From: Xanthomonas sp. AM6
Lineage (GTDB): Bacteria; Pseudomonadota; Gammaproteobacteria; Xanthomonadales; Xanthomonadaceae
DNA length: 64,000 bases
NCBI RefSeq assembly: GCF_025665335.1
Contig: NZ_CP106869.1
Coordinates: 646,501 to 710,500, forward strand
Direction of reading: 5' to 3'
A model generated the notes under the pieces. The model did not search any database, was not told where the DNA came from, and saw only the letters and a list, made by a program, of their open reading frames with translations. Shown here one piece after another: positions 1-9,199 of the stretch. Each line of letters starts with the position of its first letter. Within the stretch, counting starts at the first letter, position 1. Both the position numbers and the translations under genes were made by a program.

Positions 1-714
1 CAGGCGGTGCCGGACCTGGCCGATGCGATCCGCCTGGACGCGTCGCTGGCGATGAGCGCCTTGCCCGGTTTCGCCGACGGCTGGGTGTCGGTGCAGGACG
101 GCGCGGCGCAACAGGTCGCCGACGTGCTGGCGCCGGCAGCGGGCGCCCGCGTGCTGGACGCCTGCGCCGCGCCCGGCGGCAAGTCCGCGCACCTGCTCGA
201 GCGCGACCCGAGCCTGCGCCTGACCGCGCTGGACGTGGACGCGCGGCGCCTGGCACGGGTGCGCGAGACCTTCGCCCGCACCGGCGCCGGCGCGCAGGCG
301 CAGCTGCAGGTGGCCGACGCGGCGCAGCCCGAGGCCTGGTGGGATGGCGTGCCGTTCGACGCGGTGCTGCTCGACGCGCCGTGTTCGGCCACCGGCATCG
401 TGCGCCGCCAGCCCGACGTGCTGCTGCACCGGCGACGCGAGGACGTGATCGCGCTGCAGGCCGTGCAGGCGCGGCTGCTGGACGCCGGCTGGCGGGTGCT
501 GCGGCCGGGCGGGGTGCTGGTCTATGCGACCTGCTCGCTGCTCAAGGACGAGAACGAACGCCAGCTGCAGGCGTTCCTGGCGCGCACCGCAGATGCCGCG
601 GCCGAGGATCCCGGCGCCGCCTGCGGCCATGCGTCCGGCGGCGGCCGCCAGCGCCTGCCCGGCGAGCAGGACCGCGACGGTTTCTTCTATGCGCGGCTGC
701 GCAAGACGGCGTGA
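1..714 (+). CDS. rsmB: 16S rRNA (cytosine-C5) methyltransferase RsmB, 3' part
   Basis: RsmB methylates a cytosine (C967 in E. coli numbering) of 16S rRNA using S-adenosylmethionine. Only the C-terminal catalytic part is present: the reading frame is open from base 1, so the start and the NusB-like N-terminal domain lie outside the window. The SAM-binding motif [15 protein letters not shown], the DAPCSATG motif and the [12 protein letters not shown] motif with the second conserved cysteine are all visible, followed by the usual DGFFYARL ending. These motifs define the RsmB/RsmF (NOL1/NOP2/sun) family. The next gene begins 25 bases downstream on the same strand. Confidence 0.93.
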   Translation, partial: QAVPDLADAIRLDASLAMSALPGFADGWVSVQDGAAQQVADVLAPAAGARVLDACAAPGGKSAHLLERDPSLRLTALDVDARRLARVRETFARTGAGAQAQLQVADAAQPEAWWDGVPFDAVLLDAPCSATGIVRRQPDVLLHRRREDVIALQAVQARLLDAGWRVLRPGGVLVYATCSLLKDENERQLQAFLARTADAAAEDPGAACGHASGGGRQRLPGEQDRDGFFYARLRKTA

Positions 715-739
715 AGCGGCCCCGGTATCATCCCGTCCC

Positions 740-2455
740 ATGCTGAAGACCCGCGCGTCCCGAGAATTCTGGTTGCTGGCCCTGCTCGCGCTGCTGGTGC
801 TCGGCGCCGGGCTCGGCCTGCGCGATCCGCACCCGGCCGACGAGCCGCGTTTCGCGCTGGTCGCCAAGCAGATGGTGGACAGCGGCAACTGGCTGTTCCC
901 GCACCGCGGCACCGAGCTGTACTCGGACAAGCCGCCGATGCTGATGTGGCTGCAGGCCTCGTTCTACACCCTGTTCGGCAACTGGCGGGTGGCGTTCCTG
1001 CTGCCGTCGCTGCTGGCCGCGCTGGGCACGCTGGCCTGCGTCTACGACCTGGGCCGGCGCCTGTGGACGCGCCGGGTCGGCATGTACGCGGCGTATGCGC
1101 TGCTGTTCGCGTTCCACTTCACCTACCAGGCGAAGAAGGCGCAGATCGATCCGCTGGTGGTGTTCTACATCACCCTGGCCAACTACGGCCTGCTGCGCCA
1201 CGTGTTGCGCGGCCCCGACTGGCGGATGTGGACGCTGGGCTGGTTCGCCGCCGGCCTGGGCACGATCACCAAGGGCGTGGGCGCGCTGGCCTTGCTGATG
1301 CTGCTGCCGGCCGCAGTGGCGTCGCTGGCGCAGTGGCGCGGGGTCAAGGTCGGCGTGCGCAACCCGCGCTTCTGGCTGGGGCCGCTGGCGTTCCTGGGCG
1401 CGGTGTCGCTCTGGCTGGTGCCGATGGTGGCCACCGCGCTGTCGGCGCACGAGCCCGAATACCGCGCCTACCTCGACGACATCCTGTTCCGGCAGACCGC
1501 TGGGCGCTACGCCAGGTCCTGGGACCATCCGCACGGGCCGTTCTACTTCTTCGGGGTGATGCCGAGCATGTGGCTGCCGCTGCTGCTGGCCTTGCCGTGG
1601 GCGGTCCCGGCCTGGGCGCGGCGGCTGCGCCGGCGCGATCCGCGCTACCTGCTGCCGCTGGCCTGGTGGGCATTGATCGTGCTGTTCTTCTCGATTCCCA
1701 CCGGCAAGCGCGACGTCTACATCCTGCCGGCGCTGCCGATGCTGTGCCTGGCGATGGCGCCGCTGATCCCCGGGCTGCTGCGCAGGACCGGGGTCAGGCG
1801 CCTGCTGCTGGCGTTCACCGTGGCGCTGACCGTGGCCGTGCTCGGCGTCGGCGCGGCGGTCCTGGCCGGGCACGGCTTCCGCGCGCGGATGATGGAGGAG
1901 CGCGGCGTCGACCTGGCGACCGTGCAGGCGCTGGGCTGGATCCTGCTGGCGATCGGGCTGTGGGGCGTGGCCAGCCTGGCGGTGTTCGCGCGGCGGCGTC
2001 CGCACCTGGCGATGGTGTCCACGCTGAGCATGCTGTGGGTGCTGGTCGGGCTGCTGGTGTATCCGTTGATCAACTTCTCCAGCTCCGCGCGCGGGGTGAT
2101 GGAGGCGGCCGGCCGCCGCATCGGCCCGGACGCGGAACTGGGCCTGGTGGCGTGGAAGGAGCAGAACCTGTTGATGGCCGACCGCGCCGCGACCACGTTC
2201 GGCTTCGTGGTGCCGTGGGACCAGCAGCTGCGCCGCGGCGTGGCCTGGCAGGCGCAGGCGCCGCAGCGCCGCTGGCTGCTGGTGCAGGAGGCGGCGATGC
2301 TCGGCTGCATCGATCGCCGCGCCAGCACCCTGGCCGGCGTGTCCAACCGCCGCAACTGGTGGCTGGTGCCGGCCAGCGCCGTGCACGGCCAGTGCGTGGT
2401 CACCAGCGGCGACCGCGACCGCCTGCGCGAGCAGGACAAGGACCGTTTCGAGTGA
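740..2455 (+). CDS. ArnT/PMT-family integral membrane glycosyltransferase
   Basis: This 571-residue multi-spanning inner membrane protein looks like a GT-C fold transferase of the ArnT/PMT_2 type, which moves a sugar from a polyprenyl-phosphate donor to an acceptor on the periplasmic side. The first membrane helix is followed by the acidic motif HPADEPRFALVAKQM (residues about 33-47) and LYSDKPPMLMWLQA, which is the layout of the conserved first periplasmic loop. Many further hydrophobic helices follow. The ATG at 740 is chosen because a membrane helix begins a few residues later; the frame is open further upstream but overlaps rsmB. Its position before other glycan genes suggests LPS or lipid A decoration. 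The sugar transferred cannot be told from sequence. Confidence 0.82.
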   Translation: MLKTRASREFWLLALLALLVLGAGLGLRDPHPADEPRFALVAKQMVDSGNWLFPHRGTELYSDKPPMLMWLQASFYTLFGNWRVAFLLPSLLAALGTLACVYDLGRRLWTRRVGMYAAYALLFAFHFTYQAKKAQIDPLVVFYITLANYGLLRHVLRGPDWRMWTLGWFAAGLGTITKGVGALALLMLLPAAVASLAQWRGVKVGVRNPRFWLGPLAFLGAVSLWLVPMVATALSAHEPEYRAYLDDILFRQTAGRYARSWDHPHGPFYFFGVMPSMWLPLLLALPWAVPAWARRLRRRDPRYLLPLAWWALIVLFFSIPTGKRDVYILPALPMLCLAMAPLIPGLLRRTGVRRLLLAFTVALTVAVLGVGAAVLAGHGFRARMMEERGVDLATVQALGWILLAIGLWGVASLAVFARRRPHLAMVSTLSMLWVLVGLLVYPLINFSSSARGVMEAAGRRIGPDAELGLVAWKEQNLLMADRAATTFGFVVPWDQQLRRGVAWQAQAPQRRWLLVQEAAMLGCIDRRASTLAGVSNRRNWWLVPASAVHGQCVVTSGDRDRLREQDKDRFE

Positions 2456-2513
2456 GCCGCAGCCGCGCCCGCGCGCTGCGCAACGCTGCTGCCGCGCAGG
2501 CGGGAGGCCCGGC

Positions 2514-3551
2514 ATGCCGATGCGCCTGATCCGGGTCATCAGCCGCGACAACGGCGGCGGCCTGAGCCGCGACCTGCAGGTGGTCGCCGAGACGCTGCGC
2601 AACAGCGGCCGCTACCGGGTGGAAGTGCTCGGCTTCGGCACGGTGCGCCTGGCCAACCACCTGCGCGAACTGCGCCTGGCCCTGCGCAGCCTGCTGCGCG
2701 GCCGCGCCGACCTGCAGATCTTCCTGGAGCGGGTCTATCCGCGCTGCCTGGGCGCCGGCCGGCGCAACGCGCTGGTGCCCAATCCGGAGTGGTTCCGCAG
2801 CAAGTGGCTGCGCTGGCTGCCGCGCTTCGAGCGGGTGCTGTGCAAGACCTGGCAGGCCGAACAGCGCTTCGCCACGCTGGGCCCGGCGACCGCGTTCATC
2901 GGGTTCTGCAGCGACGACTGCTACCGCCCGGAGGTGCCGCGCGAGCGCGCCTGCCTGCACGTGGCCGGGCGCAGTTCGGCCAAGGGCACCGCGGTGCTGC
3001 TGCAGACCTGGGCACGGCATCCGGAATGGCCGCGGCTGACCGTGGTGCAGAGCGCCAAGAAGTCGCGCCCGATCGAGGCCGAGAACATCGACTACCTGAC
3101 CGGCTACCTGGAGCAGCGCGAGCTGCGCCGCCTGCAGAACGCGCACCGCTTCCACCTGTGCCCGTCCGAGGTCGAGGGCTTCGGCCACTACATCATGGAA
3201 GCGCTGAGCGTCGGCGCAGTGGTGATCACCACCGACGGCGCGCCGATGAACGAACTGGTCAGCGCCGAGCGCGGCATCCTGATCGCGCCGATCGGCGAGC
3301 GCGCGGACAACTTCGGCGTGCGCTACCAGATCGATGCGGCCGGCATCGAACGGGCCATGGCGCAGGCGCTGGCGCTGGCGCCGATGCAGTGCGATGCGCT
3401 GGGCACCGCGGCGCGCGGTTTCTTCGAATCGCGCCAGCGCGAGTTCGGCGAGTGCCTGCAGGCGGCGGTGGCCGATCTGCTCGGCGACGCGCCGCCGCCG
3501 GCCGCGCCTGCGCCGGCCGGCGGCGGCCGCGTGCAGGTCAGGTCGGGTTAG
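2514..3551 (+). CDS. glycosyltransferase, GT-B (GT4-like)
   Basis: This 345-residue cytoplasmic protein resembles family 4 glycosyltransferases. The C-terminal half contains HLCPSEVEGFGHYIMEALSVGAVVITTDGAPMNELV (shown by its key parts CPSEVEGFGH and EALSVGAVVITTDG), which is the nucleotide-sugar-binding E-x7-E region of GT-B enzymes. The N-terminus has a GGGLSRDLQVVAE stretch typical of the acceptor-side loop. A second in-frame ATG lies two codons in (2520). The gene lies 58 bases after the ArnT-like gene and before a ligase-like gene. Donor and acceptor are unknown; an LPS core or surface glycan role is inferred from context. Confidence 0.8.
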   Translation: MPMRLIRVISRDNGGGLSRDLQVVAETLRNSGRYRVEVLGFGTVRLANHLRELRLALRSLLRGRADLQIFLERVYPRCLGAGRRNALVPNPEWFRSKWLRWLPRFERVLCKTWQAEQRFATLGPATAFIGFCSDDCYRPEVPRERACLHVAGRSSAKGTAVLLQTWARHPEWPRLTVVQSAKKSRPIEAENIDYLTGYLEQRELRRLQNAHRFHLCPSEVEGFGHYIMEALSVGAVVITTDGAPMNELVSAERGILIAPIGERADNFGVRYQIDAAGIERAMAQALALAPMQCDALGTAARGFFESRQREFGECLQAAVADLLGDAPPPAAPAPAGGGRVQVRSG

Positions 3552-3604
3552 GGGTCGCGCTTGGATCATCGCGCCCCACCGCCTTTCCCTCCGTTCTCTC
3601 CCCC

Positions 3605-4897
3605 ATGACCGAACACGCCCCGCCTCGCGCCGCGCCGCTGGTCGCGTCCCATCGCCACAGGTTGGTCGAACGGGCGGCGGCGCTGGGCATGCTGTGCCTG
3701 CCGGCGCTGGTGGTCAGCATGCCGGGCGGGCTGCTGCCGTTCGGCCTGCTGTTGCTGGCGACCAGCGTGCTGGCGCTGGGGCGCCTGCGCCGCGCGGCCG
3801 CCGGGCTGCAGCCCTCGCTGCGCTGGCTGGGCGTGCTGGCGCTGCTGGTGATCGGGCTGTCGGTGGCGTCGCTGCTGTACTTCGGCCAGCCGCTGAAGGA
3901 CATCGACAACCGCACCCGGTTCCTGGTGCTGCCCTGGGCCGCGCTGTGGGTCTACGCGCTGCGTCCGCCGCGGCAGCTGCTGTGGTGGGGCGCGCTGCTG
4001 GGCATCTTCGCCACGCTGGCGCTGGCGATCGTGCAGGTGCTGCACGGCGCGCCGCGCGCCGAAGGCTGGACCAACGCGATCGTGTTCGCCGACGTGGTGC
4101 TGATGCTGATGGTGGTGGCGGTGTTCTGCCGGCCGCACGGGCGCTGGCCGTGGACGGTCGCGGCGATCGCCGCCGGCTGCGCGACCATCCTGCTCAGCGG
4201 CAGCCGCGGCGTGTGGCTGGGCATGCTGTTGCTGCTGGTGGCCACCGCGCTGTGCGTGCGTTGGCGCAGCGGCGGGGCGCGGCTGGTGATCCTGGGCGTG
4301 CTCACCGCGCTGGCGGCGACCCTGGTGCTGAGCGTGCCGGCGCTGACCCGGCAGACCCGCCTGGCCGAACTGCATCACGACGTGCTGCGCTACGAGCGCG
4401 GCGACAGCGATTCCTCAGCCGGCGCGCGCATCGAGCGCCTGCAGGTGGCGGCGGCGACCTTCGTCGAGCATCCGCTGGTCGGGGTCGGCGTGGGCCGCTT
4501 CGACAAGGCGATGCTGCGCCTGCCCGATTGCCGCCTCAAAACCTGGGTGGAGCGTTGCCACCTGGGCCACGCGCACAACGACCTGGCCGAATGGAGCGCG
4601 ACCCAGGGCCTGCCCGGCACGCTGCTGATCGTGCTGGTCTACGGCGTGCCGTTGTGGCTGCTGGTGCGCCTGTACCGGTGCCGGCCGCGGCCCGAGTTCC
4701 ATGGCCCGGCCGCGACCGGGATCCTGGTGGTGGCGGCGTACGTCCTGTGCGGCATGACCCAGTCGATGTTCGCGCACCAGGTCACCACCGGTTTCTACGT
4801 GTCCCTGGTCGGCGTGCTGATCGGCCTGGCGGCCTGCGATGCGCAGGCGCCGCGCGGCCGCGGCGGCGCCGCTGAAGGCGCCGCCGGAAGCCGGTAG
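3605..4897 (+). CDS. O-antigen ligase/polymerase-like membrane protein (WaaL family)
   Basis: This 430-residue protein has about ten or more hydrophobic helices and a large loop near the C-terminus. That loop contains DSDSSAGARIERLQVAAATF, then HPLVGVGVGRFDKA and a late HLGHAHNDLAEW. The helix pattern, the loop and the HxHND motif are characteristic of the Wzy_C/O-antigen ligase family, which joins undecaprenyl-linked glycans to lipid A-core in the periplasm. The start at 3605 gives a short basic N-terminus before the first helix. The neighbouring transferases fit LPS assembly. A polymerase rather than ligase role cannot be excluded, because the two are not separable by eye. Confidence 0.82.
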   Translation: MTEHAPPRAAPLVASHRHRLVERAAALGMLCLPALVVSMPGGLLPFGLLLLATSVLALGRLRRAAAGLQPSLRWLGVLALLVIGLSVASLLYFGQPLKDIDNRTRFLVLPWAALWVYALRPPRQLLWWGALLGIFATLALAIVQVLHGAPRAEGWTNAIVFADVVLMLMVVAVFCRPHGRWPWTVAAIAAGCATILLSGSRGVWLGMLLLLVATALCVRWRSGGARLVILGVLTALAATLVLSVPALTRQTRLAELHHDVLRYERGDSDSSAGARIERLQVAAATFVEHPLVGVGVGRFDKAMLRLPDCRLKTWVERCHLGHAHNDLAEWSATQGLPGTLLIVLVYGVPLWLLVRLYRCRPRPEFHGPAATGILVVAAYVLCGMTQSMFAHQVTTGFYVSLVGVLIGLAACDAQAPRGRGGAAEGAAGSR

Positions 4898-4981
4898 ACT
4901 GCCGGTCCCGCATCGCCGCCGGCGCGGCGCCGTCCGCGCCGCGACCGCCGCTTGCACCGCTCTTTCCGGATACCGAGCGCC

Positions 4982-5815
4982 ATGGCCGACGCCGCCGCGA
5001 CCACCCTGCCGCTCAGCCTGGTGGTGATGACCTACAACGAGGCCGCCAACATCGCGCGCTGCCTGGACAGCGTGCCATTCGCCGCCGACAAGCTGGTGGT
5101 GGACTGCGGCAGCAGCGACGACACCGTGGCGATCGCGCGCGCGCATGGCGCGCGCGTGGTCGAGCAGGCCTGGCTGGGTTTCGGCGCGCAGCGCAACTTC
5201 GCTTCCACCCAGGCCGCGCACGACTGGATCCTGGTGCTGGACGCGGACGAGTTCCTGTCCGACGCGCTGCGCGCCGAATGCCTGGCGCGGTTGCCGCAGC
5301 TGCTGGCCGAGGACCGGCTGGACGCGGTGTGGCTGCGCCGCAGCACCTGGTACATGGGCGCGCCGATGCGCTGGTACCGGCCGATGGTCGGCGAGCGCCT
5401 GGCGCGGCTGTACCACCGCGGCCGCGCGCGCTGGAGCGATGCGCGGGTGCACGAGTCGCTGCGCTTCGACGGCGCCAGCGCCGAGTTCGCGCCGCCGTTC
5501 AACCACCTGCACAACCCGACCCTGGTGCACAAGCAACTGAAGGTGCTGCGCTACGCCGAACTGAAGGCGCTCGGCTGGCGCGACAAGCGCAAGCCGGTGA
5601 GAATGTGGCAGAGCCCGTTCGTGTTCGTCGGCGCCTTCCTGAAGGACTACCTGCTGCGCTTGGCGGTGCTCGATGGCTGGCGCGGTTTCGTGGTGGCGCA
5701 GACCGCGGCCAGCTACGCGCTGTACAAGCGCATGCGCTACTACGAGATGCAGTACAACCCGGCCTCGGTGGAGCAGGCGCGGGCGCAACTGCAACGGCAC
5801 GACCTGGAGCACTGA
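4982..5815 (+). CDS. glycosyltransferase family 2 (WaaE/KdtX-like)
   Basis: This is a 277-residue GT-A fold glycosyltransferase. It begins LSLVVMTYNEAANIARCLDSV and continues with KLVVDCGSSDDTVAIA and the metal-binding WILVLDADEFLSD. The later part, with RLYHRGRARWSDARVHESL, matches the WaaE-type lipopolysaccharide core glucosyltransferases, which are usually near 260-280 residues. The ATG at 4982 is preferred over an upstream TTG at 4952 because the family begins directly at the LSLVVMTYNE strand. Its stop overlaps the next start by one base (TGATG), so the two are probably translated together. Confidence 0.86.
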   Translation: MADAAATTLPLSLVVMTYNEAANIARCLDSVPFAADKLVVDCGSSDDTVAIARAHGARVVEQAWLGFGAQRNFASTQAAHDWILVLDADEFLSDALRAECLARLPQLLAEDRLDAVWLRRSTWYMGAPMRWYRPMVGERLARLYHRGRARWSDARVHESLRFDGASAEFAPPFNHLHNPTLVHKQLKVLRYAELKALGWRDKRKPVRMWQSPFVFVGAFLKDYLLRLAVLDGWRGFVVAQTAASYALYKRMRYYEMQYNPASVEQARAQLQRHDLEH

Positions 5816-6852
5816 TGAGCAAGCACTATCTGCTGTACGGATCGGAGCGTTACGCGCTGGCGATCCTGCGCCCGCTGCAGGCGGCGATCCGTGCGCGCGG
5901 CGACCAGGCGGCGTGGTTCTTCGACGGCCCCGGCGCCGCCGACCTGAACGCCGACGAGCGCCACCTGGCCACGGTCGAGGAGGTGCTGGCGTGGAATCCG
6001 TACGCGGTGATCACCTCCAGCAACGCGGTGCCGCATTTCTTCCCAGGGGTGAAGGTCGAGACCTTCCACGGCTTCGACGCCGGCAAGCCGCGGCACATCT
6101 ACGTGCGCGGCTTCTTCGACCTGTATTGCACCACCGGCCCGCGCGACACCGCCGCGTTCGGCGCGCTGGCGCGCAAGCTGGGCCACTTCGCGGTGAAGGA
6201 AACCGGCTTTCCGAAGATCGACCCGTTCATGCGCGAGATCGGCGGCGAACTGGCGCCGGTGCGGCAGCCGCCGGTGATCCTGTACCACTCCACGTTCTCG
6301 CCGTCGTGGAGCGCGGCCGGCATCCTCCACGACGAGGTCGCGCGGCTGTCGCGCACGGGCGAGTGGCGCTGGATCGTGACCTTCCACCCGAAGATGGATC
6401 CGGAAGTGGTGGCGCGCTACCGCGCGCTGGAGAACGCGTACCTGCGCTTCGCCGACAACGACAACATCCTGGAGCTGTTCCCGCAGGTGGACATGATGTG
6501 CTCGGACACCTCTTCGGCGCTCAACGAGTTCCTGCTCACCTACAAGCCGGTGGTGACCTTCAAGAACCGGCGCCCGGGCCCGCAGCTGATCGACATCGAC
6601 GACCCGGCGCAGTTCGAGCCGGCGATCCGCCGCGCGCTGGCGCGGCCGCCGGAACTGATGGCGGCGATCCGCGACTTCGCCGACGGCCTGCATCCCTACC
6701 GCGACGGCCAGTCGAGCGAGCGCGTGCTGCGCGCGATCGACGACTTCGTCGCCGAGGGCGCGCGCAATCCGAAGCCCAAGCCGTGGAATTTCTGGCGCAA
6801 GCTGAAGATCCGCCGGCGCATCGGCTACTGGGGCCGCGGCGCGCGCGGCTGA
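5815..6852 (+). CDS. CDP-glycerol glycerophosphotransferase-like protein
   Basis: This 345-residue protein resembles the CDP-glycerol:poly(glycerophosphate) transferase family (TagB/TagF-like, GT-B fold). Supporting segments are the HGFDAGKPRHIYVRGFFDLY region, TFHPKMDPE, and VDMMCSDTSSALNEFLL, which corresponds to the conserved loop that binds the CDP donor. It has no clear signal peptide and would act at the cytoplasmic membrane face. It overlaps the preceding GT2 gene by one base. Teichoic acids are absent from Gram-negative bacteria, so the likely role is adding glycerol phosphate or a similar group to LPS core or another surface glycan; that is inference from context. Confidence 0.75.
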   Translation: MSKHYLLYGSERYALAILRPLQAAIRARGDQAAWFFDGPGAADLNADERHLATVEEVLAWNPYAVITSSNAVPHFFPGVKVETFHGFDAGKPRHIYVRGFFDLYCTTGPRDTAAFGALARKLGHFAVKETGFPKIDPFMREIGGELAPVRQPPVILYHSTFSPSWSAAGILHDEVARLSRTGEWRWIVTFHPKMDPEVVARYRALENAYLRFADNDNILELFPQVDMMCSDTSSALNEFLLTYKPVVTFKNRRPGPQLIDIDDPAQFEPAIRRALARPPELMAAIRDFADGLHPYRDGQSSERVLRAIDDFVAEGARNPKPKPWNFWRKLKIRRRIGYWGRGARG

Positions 6853-6933
6853 CGCCCGTCGCTGCGCTGCGCCGGCTGCGGCCGGCACGCCATTGGCCGC
6901 GCCCGCACGAGTTCGCCGGCGCGGCGGTTGCCG

Positions 6934-8445
6934 CTACCAGCGCAGCCGCCGCCGCGCCAGCGCCCGGCTGAGCTGCAGGTAGACCGCCTGCGCTTCGGCC
7001 TCGGGCAACAGCCGAATCCGCAGCGCTGGCGCACCGCTGCCGATGCCGGCGCCGGCGGTGTCCAGCCACAGCGTCGCGGTGCCGCAGCAGCGGTCCAGCG
7101 GCGAGCGGGTCAGCTGCAGCGCCTGCAGCTTGTCGATCTCGGCCAGCCGCCACCAGCGCGTCCACCAGCCGCCGCGCACCGCCACGTAGCGATCGTCCAG
7201 CGCATAGCCCATGCGCTGCGCCTGGCGCCAGGCCTTGAACGCCGACCACGGCAGCCACAGCAGCGCCAGCGCGGCCCAGGCGCCGAACGCCCGCCACAGC
7301 CCGGCGCAGGCCAGCGGCACCAGGCACGCCGCCGGCAGGCACAGCCGCCACCAGCCGCGCGTGGCGATCGCCTGCCATTGCGGCGGCGGCCAGGCGATCT
7401 GCGGCAGCAGCCGGTGCAGCAGCGCATCGCAGGCGGCCGGGGTCGCCAGCGGCGCCAGTTCCTTCAGCGCGCGGCCGTGCTCGCCATGCGCCTCCATCAC
7501 CGCGGTGTCGATGTGCAGGCTGCGCCGCCGCAGCAGGCGGTGCAGCACGCCTTCCTGCAGGGTCCAGGCCTGGATGCGGCGCCGCGCCACGCTGGTGCGC
7601 AGCCGCGCCAGCAGGCCGCGCTCCACGGTCAGCCGGCGCTCGCTCTCGCTGAGCCGGAAGCCGTGGTACTGCAGCAGCGCCAGCGCCATCGACAGCACGC
7701 GCATGATCAGCAGCAGCGTCGCCAGCATCAGCGCCAGGGTCACCGCGCCGGCCATCCAGCCCAGGTGCAGGTGGCTGGCGTAGCCGAACAGCTGCCGCCC
7801 GTAGTGCTCGATCGCATTGGAGACCATGCGTTCGGGGAACAGCTGGTAGGTGGCGCCGAACGCGGCCGCCACCACCACCATGCCGCGGTTGGAGATCAGG
7901 CCCTGGCGCAGCACTTCGGAGGTGGGCAGCGCCAGCAGCACGTCGCTGGCCGGCGCGGCATCGGCGGCCGCGGCGCCGGCCTGCACGCGATGGCGGATCT
8001 GCCGCTCCAGGGCCAGCGCCTGGTCCAGCCGCAGCACCCGCATCTCCGCTTCCGGCTTGGCACCGCCGGCCGATTCCAGGCGCACCTCGGCCACGCCGAA
8101 CAGGCGGTGCAGCAGCGACTGGTGCACCACCACGTTGTGGATGCGCGCGAACGGGATCTCGCGCAGGCTGCGTTGCAGCCAGCCGCTGCGGATGCTCAGG
8201 CTGTCGCGGCCGATCCGGTAGTGGTAGGTGAGGTAGCGCAGCAGCGACACGGCGATCAGCGCGCTGCCCGCGGCCAGCATCATCAGCTGGTCGATGTGGT
8301 CGTTGCGCCCGTCGCGGCCGCCGAACACCGCCAGCACCAGCAGCGGCAGCAGGAACTGCTTGAGGTGCTGCAGCAGCACGAACAGCCACGACCACGGATG
8401 CAGGCGCCGGACCGCGATGTCCTCGGCGTCCACGGCGGTGCTCAC
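6934..8445 (-). CDS. bPH2 (YdbT-like) membrane protein
   Basis: This 503-residue membrane protein has alternating hydrophobic pairs and soluble segments that resemble bacterial PH-like (bPH2, YdbT/DUF304) domains. Examples are YRIGRDSLSIRSGWLQRSLREIPFARIHNV near residue 65 and YALDDRYVAVRGGWWTRWWRLAEIDKLQAL near the C-terminus, each following a membrane hairpin. The predicted GTG start at 8445 overlaps the stop of the upstream gene (GTGA), which is a common coupling arrangement for the YdbS/YdbT pair. An open frame runs on to 9114, but that part overlaps the neighbouring gene. Function is not known; homologues are membrane proteins of unclear role. Confidence 0.82.
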   Translation of the reverse strand: MSTAVDAEDIAVRRLHPWSWLFVLLQHLKQFLLPLLVLAVFGGRDGRNDHIDQLMMLAAGSALIAVSLLRYLTYHYRIGRDSLSIRSGWLQRSLREIPFARIHNVVVHQSLLHRLFGVAEVRLESAGGAKPEAEMRVLRLDQALALERQIRHRVQAGAAAADAAPASDVLLALPTSEVLRQGLISNRGMVVVAAAFGATYQLFPERMVSNAIEHYGRQLFGYASHLHLGWMAGAVTLALMLATLLLIMRVLSMALALLQYHGFRLSESERRLTVERGLLARLRTSVARRRIQAWTLQEGVLHRLLRRRSLHIDTAVMEAHGEHGRALKELAPLATPAACDALLHRLLPQIAWPPPQWQAIATRGWWRLCLPAACLVPLACAGLWRAFGAWAALALLWLPWSAFKAWRQAQRMGYALDDRYVAVRGGWWTRWWRLAEIDKLQALQLTRSPLDRCCGTATLWLDTAGAGIGSGAPALRIRLLPEAEAQAVYLQLSRALARRRLRW

Positions 8446-8990
8446 AGCGCGTCGTCGTCGTGGTCGAGCTGGTGCGCCAGACGCTCGCGCAGGCGCTCGG
8501 CATCGGCCTGGTCCAGGCCCGGCACCGCCACCGCGTTGTGGCGGGTGCCGGCGGTGTGCACCACCAGCGTGGACAGGCGCGCGGCGCGCTCCAGCGGACC
8601 GTGGCGCAGGTCCAGGTGCTGCACGCGCGAGATCGGGATGCGCGCTTCGCTCTGCCACCAGCGCCCGCGGCGCAGCGCCAGGCCCTGCGCATCGAGCCGC
8701 CAGCGGATCAGGCGGTGGCGCTTGAACGCCACCCAGCCGCCGCCCAGCGCACCCAGCGCGGCCGCCGCCGCGCCCAGCGGCAGCGCCTGCGCGCTGCGCA
8801 GGCCGAGGCCGGCGATGGCCGCGCCGATCAGGATGCACACGGCGAGCATGCTGCCGCCGCCGAGCGCGGCCAGCCAGGCGCCGCGCACCGGCAGCGGCTG
8901 CCAGCCGTCGTCGGCCGGGCCCGCGGCGGCCGATGGCGCATCGGCGCCAAGCGTGGCGGCGGAGGAATCCAGGAGCGGCGGTACGGTCAC
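8442..8990 (-). CDS. bPH2 (YdbS-like) membrane protein
   Basis: This 182-residue protein has two hydrophobic helices followed by one bPH2/DUF304 domain (WRLDAQGLALRRGRWWQSEA, then RIPISRVQHLDLRHGPLER), the usual YdbS layout. The GTG at 8990 is chosen because it has a GAGAAG ribosome site seven bases upstream and gives the normal family length; an ATG at 9083 would add a basic non-conserved leader. It is the first gene of a two-gene unit with the larger bPH2 protein and overlaps it by four bases. The C-terminus ends in a short acidic run, HDDDAL. Function is unknown beyond membrane association. Confidence 0.8.
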   Translation of the reverse strand: MTVPPLLDSSAATLGADAPSAAAGPADDGWQPLPVRGAWLAALGGGSMLAVCILIGAAIAGLGLRSAQALPLGAAAAALGALGGGWVAFKRHRLIRWRLDAQGLALRRGRWWQSEARIPISRVQHLDLRHGPLERAARLSTLVVHTAGTRHNAVAVPGLDQADAERLRERLAHQLDHDDDAL

Positions 8991-9199
8991 GGCGGGCTTC
9001 TCGAAGCGAGGGGCGGCATGGCGTGCGCGCCGGCAGACCCGGATCGTAACGCGAGCGGCGCCTGGCTGCGCTGCCATCGGCATGCGGCGCCGTGCCGGCA
9101 CGCTGGTGGCGCATCGCAGGCGCGGCGCCGGGCCTGCTTGGGCGCGCCTCGCCGCCGCTCGGGCGCTGCCCGTCGCTGCGGATCGCCGGGAGCTGCGGC

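Noticed and set aside
6934-9114. A single 726-residue minus-strand protein
   Set aside because: The first 220 residues lie in another frame of the YdbS-like gene; the GTGA overlap at 8442-8445 marks the true start.
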